From: Antedon bifida
Lineage: Eukaryota; Echinodermata; Crinoidea; Comatulida; Antedonidae
Direction: 5' to 3'
Assembly (NCBI GenBank): GCA_963402885.1
Contig: OY727102.1
Location: 5,642,001 to 5,706,000, forward strand
DNA length: 64,000 nucleotides
The notes under the pieces were generated by a model. That model ran no database searches, was not told the DNA's origin, and was given only the letters and a program-made list of their open reading frames with translations. Below are positions 44,001-58,700 of this stretch, one piece after another. Position numbers and translations under genes: made by a program. The stretch's first letter is position 1. Each line of letters begins with the position of its first letter.

Positions 44001-47000
44001 TTGTTTCTATCATGTATCTCATGGTTTATTATTCACTTAACCGTGAGAATTGAGAATAGTGTTGGTTTATGTAATAGTGTTTGACCTAGTTTTATGTTCT
44101 TACATAGCTTATGTTGTTTATCAAATTTCATCAGAAATTTGTTCTAGTTCATTACACAAGTGATAATGAAAATGTCTATTTTCATTTTTAATGTGTTTGT
44201 TTACAGTGTATAATAAGCGGAGGTCCAAGTGCCAAAATGATGCTTTGTTAACATGTCCCATTGCCATGGTTCTACACACTCATTTTGAACTTTGATGTTT
44301 TATTTATAATATGTCTATACAGGCAATAACCAAGTAGATGGTGTTCCAACACCCAATCAATATTATAAGGTGTTTTTAACCATTATTTAGAGAACACCAT
44401 TTAAATTGTTCATGTTTCTCCTGCCAAGAAATTGGGAGTAATTCATTCAAACAGTTATTAATCACCGGTTACTGTAATCCAGACATGAAACTTTCGCGAA
44501 TTAGTTACATTGGCCATTTTCGCAACATAAAACTTTTCGCGAATTTGAAAAATAAAGTACAAGTAAACACTGTAACAATATTGTGTATGTATACAACCTT
44601 TGTGTTATATTGTGTATTTATACAACCTTTGTGTTATATTGTGTATTTATACAACCTTTGTGTTATATTGTGTATTTATACAACCTTTGTGTTATAAAGA
44701 TGCTAATACATAAGCTATTGTATACAGTAACACGTTCTGAAAATTATTCGCAGCCTGAAACTTTCAATCACTCGCGAAATTCGCAAAAGTTTAATGTCCG
44801 CGAACGTTTATGGTTTTACAGTATTCGTTTGCAGCAGAACCGGCACATATTCTCTATCGTCATGGTCATAATAATTCAAATTCAAATGTTGTTTTAAACA
44901 CTAAAAGAAATGCCAGATGAGAATGCTTTTTAAAATAAAGCCATGACCAGTACAGAAATCGTGATGTTTTTTTTTTACAGCATTGCTACAGAATCTGTGT
45001 ATTAGTGTAACATGAATTATTAAATAGAGAAGCTTTCAAAGACGTAGTAACATTATGTGTAATGTGTTTCCAATTATTTTTTTTGGTTCAGGAACATTTC
45101 TACCATGAACTCTTCTAGTTTGTAAGTATTCATTAAAATGCTTGCTTATCATCATGTTTTTCTATATACTGTCATCAAGCAAGATAATTGTTTCATGTGT
45201 AGCACTTTCTTGTAGTTTTTTGGGTGCAGCATTAAAAAGCTGCTAATTAATTCTTCTTTGTAAAATTACTGTTATGATCTATTGATGCGCATGTTGACAG
45301 TATGTATCTCCCATTGAACCAGAAAATTACTCATCCTGCTTGGTAGAATTTATAGTAAATACAGAGTAGAAGGTGTTGTTGGGTGTCCCTTTAAATAAGG
45401 TTGTCCCAAAAGATGGATTTTAATGTATGACTCAAATAAAAAATTCCTTCAAAACAATGTTATACTATTGATTTATATCACATCATTTATAACATATACT
45501 AGAACACCTATTAAGGGGACACCTTTGGGACCCAAGAAAGAGAAAACCTTAATAAGGATGTCCCCAGTATTTTCCCTCATCCACAGTAAGGTGTCCTTTG
45601 AATAGTGTGTGCGTTCCCAGAATAGGAATATATCCCCTGTATAGGAGTGTCCCCTGATTGTGGGTGTTCTACTGTATACAGTTAGGGCCAAAAAATTGCT
45701 TTAAAAATGTTTAAACAGTATAGTACTATTCATTATCATTAATAACCAAATATAGAACAACTAACACCATAATTTATACTAAGAGATTTAAAGAGATTTT
45801 AATTTAATCAATTTTAAAGCTTCATGTTATATTGTTTCAACTGCTAGCTTACAAATACTAATTTTAGACCAAATACAGTATATAAAGCATAAATAAAAGA
45901 AATTATTGTGAAAGAGATTATAAAATTGATATTGTCATAGTATTTAGGACCTTGTTTTTAGATGTTGCCATGCCATGGTGGCATTCACTCATCAAAGTGA
46001 ATAAGTATATTATTATTAACAAGAACAACTGAGATATTCTACTTTCTAAAGTCTACCTATCCCATCATTATAAAGAAACCTATACAAATATTGTATATAT
46101 GAACATGCATTTGCTATTCTATACAATACATAGTAAACTTTCACTGTACTATGCCTAGTGTTTATTATCTGCCGTATTCATATTTACAATTACATTAAAT
46201 ATATTAAATATTTCAATACTAATATAACTATTGAAAACACTCTATATGTTAATTTCTATATTTAAATGTTATGTATGACCATTAACATTATTCCTCAGAA
46301 CAATAGGTAGTTACATACTAGGAATAAATGCATTTCAAATATAAACTTAAAAAGTTGTGCTTCAAAGCAAAAATGAACAACTGATAATAATGCTTTTTTG
46401 TGAAACGCATTGCAGTTTTATGAAGATGTAGAAATTGTATTAAAAAATATCATATCACAGTTGCAGCAACATTGCTTGAAATGGGTTGTAATTTTGCTAT
46501 TTGCAAATATGAAAGCTTTTTTTAACTTGAGAAAAATGCTTAAAAAGAAAAATGGCTTGTTTCATATTACAATTCTATTATATAACAACGTGTTAATAGA
46601 CCATCATTTTTTATTTGTTGTTTTTTACCATATTTCTGCACTGTTTTTTGTGTCTTTAATTTGTTTTGATTGATGTTTTAAATTTATATGGATGTCAGTG
46701 GCGTAATGCAGGGGAAAAGGCCCCTGGTTTAGCACTCCTACAACACTGGGTAGTTACATTGTGTGTACTCAAGCTGTGGGTCCCTGGGTTTAATCAGTCA
46801 GTGTTTATAGCTGTTACGCCACTGATAGATGTGTTTTAAATTGCAGAAGATTTTGTGTCTTGAATATTGTATAAATTAAGTAGTTTGTACAGATCCGTTT
46901 GCACTTTTCTTTTTTTGCTAGCACATTGTAACATTAATGTTTATGACATTAGTTTAGTTCATACTTGCTTATGAGTTATGTACTTTAATTCATTAATGAA

Positions 47001-49596
47001 TGTGATTGAGTCATTTAATAGAAAAACTATTTTTGTTTTGTAGCAAACAAACAAACAATTTCTAAAACTTCCTGCCTATAAAGTTTATATCAGTCCAATA
47101 GTTCAAGAAACATACATATGGTGTGGGATAGCTCCTATCTCACCTGATATGTCCAGTATCGGGCAAATCATGTAGACAGTGTCACATGTGGTATTACAGG
47201 TCTGATTGGCTTACATATATGCTAATGTTACATGATTTGCCTATGTCTATCTGTGGAATTTGTGTCAAACAATGCATCCAAGAAGAATGGACAAAACTTT
47301 ATTTATTTATGCTTTCTTTTGACTGGACTGCATTTTCAGTAACGCAGTACTGCTTCCAAAATGGTCCAGTTACAAGTTTAAAAGTAAAGAAAAATTATAA
47401 CATATAAAAATACAGAAAGATAAAAGAAGCATAGTAGGCCTAATATAAAAAATAAAGATATACATACAAAAAAAAAAAATGCAATTATTACAATCAAAAT
47501 CAAAAGTAATTAGTATTGAACTAATTATGTACATTACTAAACATGTTAATGAGCACAACACAACAATTTCTGTGCCCATATATTGAGTAATGTGAAATTT
47601 AATGTGAAAATTAATATTATTCTGCTATATTTAACTCTACATTTCCCTTCACCACTTCATGATTTGTACTTATTTCTAATTAATCCTTTCAAATGGCTTG
47701 TATATCCATAAATAGCAGCAATGACTTATGGGATTTAAGTACTGATTGTGTAAATCAGTTTTACTACATCAGAAAGTGATCAAATGAATACTTTACTGCT
47801 ATTTTAGATTAGATAGATTACATTAATGATATCATAACTTGTGATGTTCACTGAGGAAAAATAAATACTAGATATGGAATTGTAGTGCTCTTACAAAAAA
47901 TTGCATGACATTGTAATTAAACCAATTTAAAAATTGGATTACTTACAATTCATTTTTACCAAATTCCTTAGCATTAACTCTATCAGCTTCTTCTTTTTTT
48001 ATCCCCACACACACACTCCCTTTTTTATTATTATTAAAAAGCTATCACATTTTGATCCCATACTTTCTTCAGTATTTGTAGTTTTCATTTACTTTATTTG
48101 GTAATTCATATGCTGTGATTATCTGAATAAGTGAATATCTTAATATAAATCTCTCTAAGAATTAAAAATGTTGATTGTTTATTATAAAATATAAAAATTT
48201 TTCTTTTTTTTTGTATTCATTATATATTGTATGTAAATCAAAATGTAAACCAACCAACGAAATTTCATTTCTACCTTGTTGTTAAAATGACAATAAATAA
48301 TATTGTATCGTAATAACCGCACTTATTTTAAGATAAATTGCTTTTGAATTCAAAATTGTATGTCAGCTGGTCTGACATTTGATATTAGATTTTTTTGTAT
48401 GTTTTTGCTATGCATTTTATTAGCTAAATAAAGTTTCATATAGAGAAGTAAATAAAGTGTCATGAAATAAGTCCCTGTGGTGCTACATGACTTGTTGTAA
48501 TGTTACAAGATAAGGGCAACATTGATTTTTATCAATTTATAAAATGTTAAAGCAGGAGCTATTTTTATACAGAGTAGGTTAATGAGAAAGTGTAGGTGGG
48601 GTGTGACACAAAAGGATTACCTACTGTACTGTTAATGGTTTCTAAGATAAATTAGGTTGGCAAAATTCGAACTGACAGTGCATTAAACAGGGAAGGATTC
48701 AGCATTATAGATTAGTGGGGGGCTAAATATTTCATAAATGATAAAAACGATCCGTCGCAGAAAAATAAAAATAATCATTATTTTATTTTTAAAAGACATG
48801 GCTGTTAAATTCAAGAATTTAGGTGGGGGATAAATTAATATGCTTTATCCCCGCCTAGGTCCACGCCTGATAAAAATAATCTGCATAATTTGAGTGATTT
48901 ATTTTTAAATGTTCCAATCCTTGTAACACTTACATTCAATCAATGAATAAATATTTGTATCTATTTTTCAGAGCGACTGTAGCAGAAGATGAGTTTCTAA
49001 TGGTACATCACTCAACTGAACGAAGTGCATCAATACCAAATGCTAACACTATGGGACTGTCTCTCCTGCCTGGCCTACTAGATGGTCAGAATCTACAAAC
49101 AGGCAGGGGTACAAATGTCGTACGTAATTCATGTATACATAAATTCTTTCTTTTCACTTTATATTAATACTACCGCTGCTACTGCTGCTGATACTATTTA
49201 CTAATCTACTAAAACTACTAACTCTACTACTACTACTACTACTACCGCTGCTACTGCTGCTGATACTATTTACTAATCTACTAAAACTACTAACTCTACT
49301 ACTACTACTACTACCGCTGCTACTGCTGCTGATACTATTTACTAATCTACTAAAACTACTAACTCTACTACTACTACTACTATTGCTGCTGCTGCTGCTA
49401 CTACTACTGCTGCTGCTACAACTACTACTACTGCTGCTGCCGCTACTACTACTACTACTACTACTACTACTGTTGCTATTACTGCCGCTGCTGCTACTAC
49501 TACTACTACTACTACTGCTGCTGCCGCTACTACTACTACTGTTCGAACTACTGCTGCCACTACTACTACTACTACTGCTTCTACTACTACTACTTG

Positions 49597-49635
<39 letters not shown>

Positions 49636-49743
49636 TACTACTATTACTTCTACTGTTGCTATTACTGCCGCTACTACTACTACTTCTACTACTACTACTG
49701 CTGCCACTACTACTACTACTACTGCTTCTACTACTACTACTTG

Positions 49744-49776
<33 letters not shown>

Positions 49777-52700
49777 TACTACTTCTACTACTACTTCTAC
49801 TACTACTACTACTACTATTACTACTACTTCTACTACTTCTACTACTACTAATGCTATTGCTGCTGCTAATGCTGATGCTGCTGCTGCTGATGCTGATGCT
49901 GCTGCTGATAATGCTGCTGCTGCTAATGCTGCTGCTATTACTACTACTACTGCTACTACTGATTCTCTCCCAAAACGACAAAACAAGTCTTTTCTTAAGC
50001 TCTGTCTACACTATCCAACTTGATGTGACAAAAAAAAAGTGCCCATATGTGGACGTGATGATGTCATATCACTACCATATTTGAGTATATCACTACCATA
50101 TTTTTTTTTGTCAAACTAGTGTTAATATTGTAGACATAGCTTTAAGGTTCAAAACGGTCTCAGACCTATTGAAAAGCTGATATTTTGGACCAGCGAGGGT
50201 GTTTTGTATGGAAGTTACAGTAGCTTCTATTACTTCTACACTAATTATTATTATACTTGACTGTAATATATATCCTGTTTGTTATGATTTTGTCATTCTT
50301 TGTGGATCTAATTTTAAAGTAGGTTTTATAAGGCTTTGGTTTGTTTGTTTATGCACACATCTATTTATACAGTAGCTTTATGCTCTATTTATAAAAGAAT
50401 TGTATTACGAAAACCCTGATAAATTGTGTTTAAATTGGTCTCACATTTTAAACTAGATTTTTTATTTTTATATATTTATTTATAGACCGACATCATTTTG
50501 AACATCCCAGGACCTTTATTATATTTGACATGATCTACAATTTACCAATTTGATACAATTTTCACAGTATTTTATCACTTCTCGATATTATGTGTTGTAT
50601 TTTTTTCAAATCTATGGGGTATTTATTTGATTATACATGTTATTATATATTACACCAAAACCAAACAAACACCTCCCCTAAATAAACGACCACCACACCA
50701 CCCAACCCCCCGACCCCCACACACCCCCCCCCCCCCCACCCCACTAAACCCCTTCTTAACAATAAAAACGGTAAATGTATTTTTAGAATTATGATGAAAA
50801 ATGGTTAGTATTCATAGTCAATGCGGCGGTCAGAGCTTTTGGTTAACAATCCTTTTCATAACTATGCATTATAATAATATGATAGTTGTGTTGTAAATTA
50901 TCTGCATGGTTTATTTTTAGATTTCAAGACGGCCAACATATCATATTAGGCGTCTTTCATCTCACCCGACACTTCCTTACTGTAAGTATCTTCATTATCT
51001 TTCGCTATTAATTTCAATATACAGTGTTGATTATTATGTCATAGACCTTTCAGTGTGTTTATATAAAACTTACAGCAGCAATGCGGTTCATATTTAGTCT
51101 GTTATAGTAGTTACGAAATACACTTATTGACTGTGTTAGTAAATGTGTTGATTGATGAGTTATTTGCTTAGTTCCTCAGGTTAACTCTCACTTATTTTTC
51201 TTCTACGCACGGTATATTTTTTTATAGCCAGTTTGTAATAATTAATTTCTTACTGCTTTGTTTTTATAATTCACAATCTCAAAGTTCCATTATTAACTTA
51301 AAAACAGTTTATTTGATCATTTGTTTTCCTTGTTCTGCCTTGTCCTATATTATATACTGTACTCAATATATTATTATACAATACAAATTCTGTGATTGAT
51401 TTGATTTGTATTTATTAGGAAAATTATCATAAAAAATACATATACAAAGTGATAACATAAATTACGGACATTACAAATAATACATTTATAAAAGATTTTC
51501 CAGGGGATAGCCCAAAAAGCTTATCAGCTTATTTCCATTGGGATCCTTTTACAATCTAAAATAAAAAATATAAAAATTACAAAGTATTGCATTAAACACG
51601 TAAATATAACAAAAACAATAATATAATAAAACAAGTTAAATTAAAAGACTATTAAATTAAAGATTGAATGTATGCATGTTTGAAATGAATGCAGTTTTTA
51701 TTTATTTTTGCTTTATATTTTTTTACTTGTAGATATAAGTGGATCCCAGGATGGTAGTGTTTCCATGTGGGAATGGGGTCATTCCCAGAGGATTTACATG
51801 CATCGGCCACCTGGACAATTTCCTAAAGTTACACAACTCCATTTTAATGTACAAGGCAATAAGGTATGTTTTTTTGTTATGATATTGAATATGTTAAATG
51901 GGTTTAGTAGGGTTTATTTATTTGTCTTGATACTCAACGACATCTTCAGCGCTAAAGCTTTGATTTTCCATAGTCGTATAGTATATCGGCATTATCAATA
52001 TATTCTCAAAAAATTTCATCTGGTTTCAAATATATATTAAATAAATAAATGTTAACTTTTTGGTTAAACCAGTTGACAAGTACTTACTTGCTACGTTTCA
52101 GCTACTTTCAGTAGCCTTGATCACGCAAATGACGTTGACATGATGTTCTGTCATTCGTCATAGTTCGGTGACTTGCGCCATCTTTCGTCTGATGTTTAGC
52201 TTTCTGCTGGTGTCCCCCTTTGGATGCTCGGGTGTCCCTTTTTATTAAGTCATCATAGATGGCGCAAGTCACCGAACTATGACGAATGACAGAACATCAT
52301 GTCAACGTCATTTGCGTGATCAAGGCTACTGAAAGTAGCTGAAACGTAGCAAGTAAGTACTTGTCAACTGGTTTAACCAAAAAGTTAACATTTATTTATT
52401 TATTATCAATATATGTAATGTAAAAAATTAGGTATTCTGAGTAGATAAAAAAAATAGCAATTTCATTGAAATTGTAAGACCAATTTAGCTTGAGAAAATA
52501 AGGTAAAGGAATTGTCAGAGCCGCCATTTGAAATGCAAAGTGTAAACAAACTGGATCAGGCCCAAACAATTAAATTTGGACCATTGTACATTAACAGTAT
52601 TTAAAGCATAATTGGCATTTTCTATGTTTAACTTGAAACAAAAGATATAATGTATTGAAATATTACTTTCTCAGTTTGGTGTTTGTGACGATAGTGGACA

Positions 52701-55700
52701 ACTTTGTCTTTGGCAAGTGGGAATGAACTCGCCATCTGTCACCAAACCGTTCCTTGTAAGTCCATTCATTCAACATTTTTTTAACGATGATTATCATTAA
52801 TTTACCAGGACCTAATTGATTCTTTTAAATATCAATTAAAATGATATATTAAATATTTACTACCATGACTGACTATAGTCCCATGGATTAGGAGGTAGGA
52901 TTATACAGGATCATGGGATTATACTTACTACCATGACTGACTATAGTCCCATGGATTAGGAGGTAGGATTATACAGGATCATGGGATTATACTTACTACC
53001 ATGACTGACTATAGTCCCATGGATTAGGAGGTAGGATTATACAGGATCATGGGATTATACTTACTACCATGACTGACTATAGTCCCATGGATTAGGAGGT
53101 AGGATTATACTGGATCATGGGATTATACTTACTGTATATAGTAATTATAAAATTGTTTGATCTTCAATATAATCAGCTTATTTAATTTATATTTACTCAC
53201 TCATAGATATGTAGCTTTTAATAACAAAAAAATAGAACGATATTTTATTTGTTTTGTTGGTTAAATATTTTTAGTGTGTATTTTATTACATTTTAGCTAT
53301 TATATTCACCAATGTATTAATAATAAATAGGCAAATTATTATATCTTAATGTTTTGATTTGTTTTTATTTATTTTTTATTTAATATTATATTTAGTATAT
53401 TGGTTAGTTAATATAGAGTCTTGATAAACCATAGCTATTAAATCAGTACAGGTTCAAGGCTATCCTCGCATATAGTTCTGGTTGTACTGTAGAACAAGCC
53501 TTATCGCAAAAGGTTCATTGGACACATCTGGTTCGTGAACCCAGTGCGTCTTTTGCAAGAATATGAGGTTACCTTAGTGTACTGGTCCATCTCAGCCCCT
53601 ATTCCTTATTCATGGTCCGCAGACAGTCTAATCCTAATTTTCTCAATCAGAACAAAACAAATTGGTTGGATAATTTGTTTTCATAATAATCATTTTAAAT
53701 ATTCTCTATTCACAGACACTGCAATGTCACAATAAAACAGTATCAGATTTTACATTCATGGGATCATGTAGTCTATTAGCAACAGCAGGGTTATCGACTG
53801 AGAATAAGAATGTTAGTCTGTGGGACACTCTGATGCCAAAGAAGAAAGCATGTATACATGGTATGTTGAGAAAACACTTTTAGTAATAAATTCAAAAAAT
53901 CAATGAATAATGTTTGGTTGCTGTAAAACTAACAACCAAGAGATGCATAACATTTTTTTTATTATTCATTCATTCATCAGTGAAAAATTACTTCCATTTA
54001 TTGTCATTTGCATATAAAATATACATAAAAATTATGTTTGCTCTGAGATATACAGAAACAGATAAATGAAAATCTAACAAAAACAATTACAACGTGTCAA
54101 TCACTCTCGTACGGTATACTGGCATATTGAAATACATTTAGAATTACATTTTAAATAGAATAAATATAGTAGCTATATATCTAAATATATAATGCGATTT
54201 TATTTCTCATAGAAATAGTGCATATTGTAAATATTTAAAATGTGAGAGAACAAATGTATATATCTTATGTGGTAGGAGTCACTGTGAACAAATCACCCAC
54301 TCTAAAATGTCTTGATACACTGCAAATAGTCTTACACCCACCTATCAGGAAGTGTTGCATTTAAACTGTATTCCACCTGTGTGTTTGTTTTAATTATTTA
54401 ATTTAATTAATTAATTATACTGTTGTACAACAAGGAAACAATTAGTAAATTTCATAAATACAATAATCATATCGATTTATAATTTACACAAATGAATTGA
54501 AAAAGAATGTGTGGTAGAAATGTCATGGCATATACACAGTGAGTAAAAAAAGAAACATAATAAAACCGTATGTGTGGCCAATACACAATAATCACACTTG
54601 GAATAAATTCAAACACAAGAAATAAAAATGAACATATTTTTAATGGTCCTGCTTGGACTATATTCGTGTAGTTCTAATTTTGTATTATGAATATCCCACT
54701 TAATTTGAACTTTGTGTGTTAATTCTATTATTCTCATTTGAAATTAGTTGGAATTAATTCATAATCTAATACAATGGCAGCACTTTGCAGCAGTGTGTCA
54801 CCATTAATCATTTGCTGTAACAGCATTTATATTTTAGTAGGCCCTATGGAAGGTGATGAATGCTTTATTACATCTCGCCATAATATGAAAGATTATGTTA
54901 ATTTTATGTATAATAATGCTCTGATAAATAATAATATTAAATGATGGAAAATTATTCCTCAACTAATTGAAACCCCAAAATATGTAATGCAATCCTTAAT
55001 TAAAACATTTTTGATAGCTGAATATTGTCTGATTCTGAGAGAATTGACTCGGTCTATATTTTTTATTTTATTATTTATTTTTATTAAAATGTATGTAGAT
55101 CAATGATTTCCATTAAGATCATTTTTTACAAATCCAAAGATTAAGTATGTATAGTCAACTCTCTCAAAAACCCAAAAACTGTAATACATTCCGTAAAGCA
55201 TTTATGATGGCCCAAGATTGTCTGATTCTGAGAGAATTAACTCTGTATTTTTTATTTTATTACTTGTTTTTATTAAAATGTATGTCAATACATTTTAATA
55301 AAATGATTTCCATTAAGACCATTTTTTACAAATTCATAGATTAAGTATGTATAGTCAACTCTCCCAATATTGGACACCCTTGGGCTATCTTAATATGTCT
55401 GGAAAGTTTGGTAATCAAAATGTGTTTTTAATGGTTGAAAGAAAAATTGGAACAACCTTTTGGTCGTCGGAAGCATTTCCGGTCTTTAAGAGTCTGGTAT
55501 TGAGAGAGTTGTATCTTCTTTATAATTATTGTAGTCTACAAAACTGTGTACTGTATTTCTTGTCATCCTTAGCTTTTAGCTGCCATGATGGTGGTTGTCC
55601 CTCTATAGCATACTGTCCCAACCAACAAAGTCTAATTACCGGTAACAAAAAAGGCGAGGTTGCGATCTTTGACATAAGACAACGAAAACTACGACATTCT

Positions 55701-58700
55701 TTCACGGCACATGATTCAGGTATCAAATGTATAGCAGTAGATCCTAATGAAGACTTCTTTCTCACAGGATCAGCAGAAGGCAATATTAAGGTATGCTTCA
55801 TATAATTTACTTTTAATATTGTAATGATAGTGGAGCTGTAGCTTGGTGGTTAACACAATTTACCTTCCAATCCTATGGTCCAGGGTTCAATCCTGACCTA
55901 GTTCCAGGGTTGTAACTCAGGACTCAACTTCTTAAGCCTCAAATGGGACTAGTATATAAGCATGATATATTATTAAATAGTTTATCTATCCTGTAATGGT
56001 TTCTCACTGATGCATAAGAAAAATTTGTTTTTGTTTGTTTAGTTTCTACACACAAAATACAAAATTGTGCAAATATACAAAAGATTCATTTAACATAAAA
56101 ACTAGTAACAACCAAGCTTGATACAAAAGACAAATCTTATCATTGAACCACTTAAATTTGTGTGATTTACAAGAGCGATTGGATAGTATTTTTTTATCTT
56201 CTGTAAGCGTAACAAATGCAGGTGTCCGCAATGAATAATAAATACGTAGGAATGATTGCTATAGCTTCTTTGTTTCTTAATCACACTCAAGCGAAATCAG
56301 ACATAAGTCGCATAGGTGTTTTTCTATTTTTAGACAAATAAATGCAGGAATTTTACATTTTGTGTCGTCTGTTAAAAAATGGTGTAAATTGTGTATGATT
56401 TTCATAAATCATGTTTTATGCTTAAATTGAAAATGTTCTCATGTGTTGTTTTTAATCAAAATTGAGCATAGTAATAGAACAACAGTTAATGGACAAAGGT
56501 GCGAGGTTTCATTGAAATACAACAATTAGAATACCCCTTTACTAAGGCGTAAACTTAAAGATGTATTGTCCCTTTGACTAATTCCAAAAAAATAAAAAAT
56601 AACAGATTTCGAAAAAGGTGGGTCATTTTGAGTATCATAATAGTTATTAACTATCACCAAAAATTTGTTGACAAAAAAATAATTTAACTGAAATACAGAC
56701 GTTTTTTTGTTAAAAAAATAACTTTTACTTCCAGTCAAAGTTTTCGATCAAAACATATCCCATAATGAAACGCGCTTGTTTGGCTACTCTGTATGCATAA
56801 TCATAAAACTTCCTCACGATCTGTGTGAAAATACCTTCTCAACCGTGACGAGTTGTAAACAATCATAATTAGCATATGCATAATGCGTACTCGTGGTTTG
56901 TAATCAAATCAATTTACCTGTTAATTACGTAAACTTATTGTTTTTGGCTCGAATTTTCGACTTAAAGTGAATTACTTTAATATTACTTTGATATGGCCAA
57001 TTTAAATTTAGAATATTTTGACCTTCATTTTTTTGTGTTTCAAGGGACAATACATCTTTAATGGTATCAAGATATTTTTTTCAGTATTTTAAATCTTGGA
57101 TTATGTAGTTTCAGTATTTGTAAAAATCTCAATTTTGAAAATTCCAACTTATGTCTGATTTCACTTGAGTGTACCATGTATAATATGTGTTATAAACAAT
57201 ACCTTTTGTTATTATCACATTATTTAGAATATGTAGCTATAGTGTCATGTAGTATAATTGCTTGAACCTATGGTATCTAATTTACAATAAGGGATAGATG
57301 TCTTTGTTTATAAAATGTAATGAGAAAGATTCTTTATTAGATTCTCGCATCTTAGCTTCTCTATGCTTGAGATTCTCACATCGTAGCTTCTCTATGCTTG
57401 AGATTCTCACATCGTAGCTTCTCTATGCTTGAGATTCTCACATCTTAGCTTCTCTATGCTTGAGATTCTCAAATCTTAGCTTCTCTATGCTTGAGATTCT
57501 CACATCTTAGCTTCTCTATGCTTGAGATTCTCAAATCTTAGCTTCTCTATGCTTGAGATTCTCAAATCTTAGCTTCTCTATGCTTAAGATTCTCACATCG
57601 TAGCTTCTCTATGCTTGAGATTCTCAAATCTTAGCTTCTCTATGCTTGAGATTCTTACATCTTAGCTTCTCTATGCTTGAGATTCTCACATCTTAGCTTC
57701 TCTATGCTTGAGATTCTCAAATCTTAGCTTCTCTAGGCTTGAGATTCTCAAATCTTATCTTCTCTATGCTTGAGATTCTCAAATCTTAGCTTCTCTATGC
57801 TTGAGATTCTCAAATCTTAGCTTCTCTAGGCTTGAGATTCTCAAATCTTAGCTTCTCTATGCTTGAGATTCTCACATCTTATCTTCTCTATGCTTGAGAT
57901 TCTCTCATCTTAGCTTCTCTATGCTTGAGATTCTCAAATCTTAGCTTCTCTATGCTTGAGATTCTCAAATCTTAGCTTCTCTATGCTTGAGATTCTCACA
58001 TCTTAGCTTCTCTATGCTTGAGATTCTCAAATCTTAGCTTCTCTATGCTTGAGATTCTTACATCTTAGCTTCTCTAGGCTTCAGATTCTCACATCTTAGC
58101 TTCTCTAGGCTTCAGATTCTCACATCTTAGCTTCTCTATAGGCGTGAGATTCTCAGATCTTAGCTTCTCTAGGCTTAAGATTCCCTGAATTTATGACCTG
58201 TGCCTGAAGATAAATGTCAGGTCTAGTGTCCGGGAGAATGATGCTCGTTAATTTCATTTGATTAATTAGGTTATTAGAGGTATAATTTACAGTACAGTAG
58301 TTCATACAGTTGAATCTTTAATATGCAGTAACGTTCTTAATTAGTCAAACATACAAAGTGCTAGCTAGCTTTGCCAATTATAAGACTTGATCTATTTCAT
58401 GCATTTTTTATATGAAGTAGTTGTCGTCAGATACACAAATACTGAGAAAGGTCAACAGCTAGTATTGTAAACAGAGTCTAGGGATTTTAAAGCAATTATG
58501 TCAATTATCAAGAACTGATAAACAATGTTGATGATAGTAAATCGTCTAAATATAATCAGATGAGAGAGCCGCTTGATTTATCCAGTGTGTATTTGAGATA
58601 GAAACACAAAATACATAAAATATGATATATTGTCCCCTGAAAAATATTTTGTTGTTGAATATGCCATTTTTATGTCACATACAGTAATAGTTTTTGACAT

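Noticed and set aside
49154..49981. Long serine-rich and other open frames on both strands
   Set aside because: They are translations of the CTA/CTG repeat; every frame is low-complexity and none resembles a real protein.
52257..52402. Hammerhead ribozyme
   Set aside because: A GAAAC segment is present in the arm, but the CUGAUGA core is not, so the catalytic fold cannot be supported.
57341..58183. CRISPR-like array
   Set aside because: The 31-bp units are head to tail with no spacers; this is a minisatellite.
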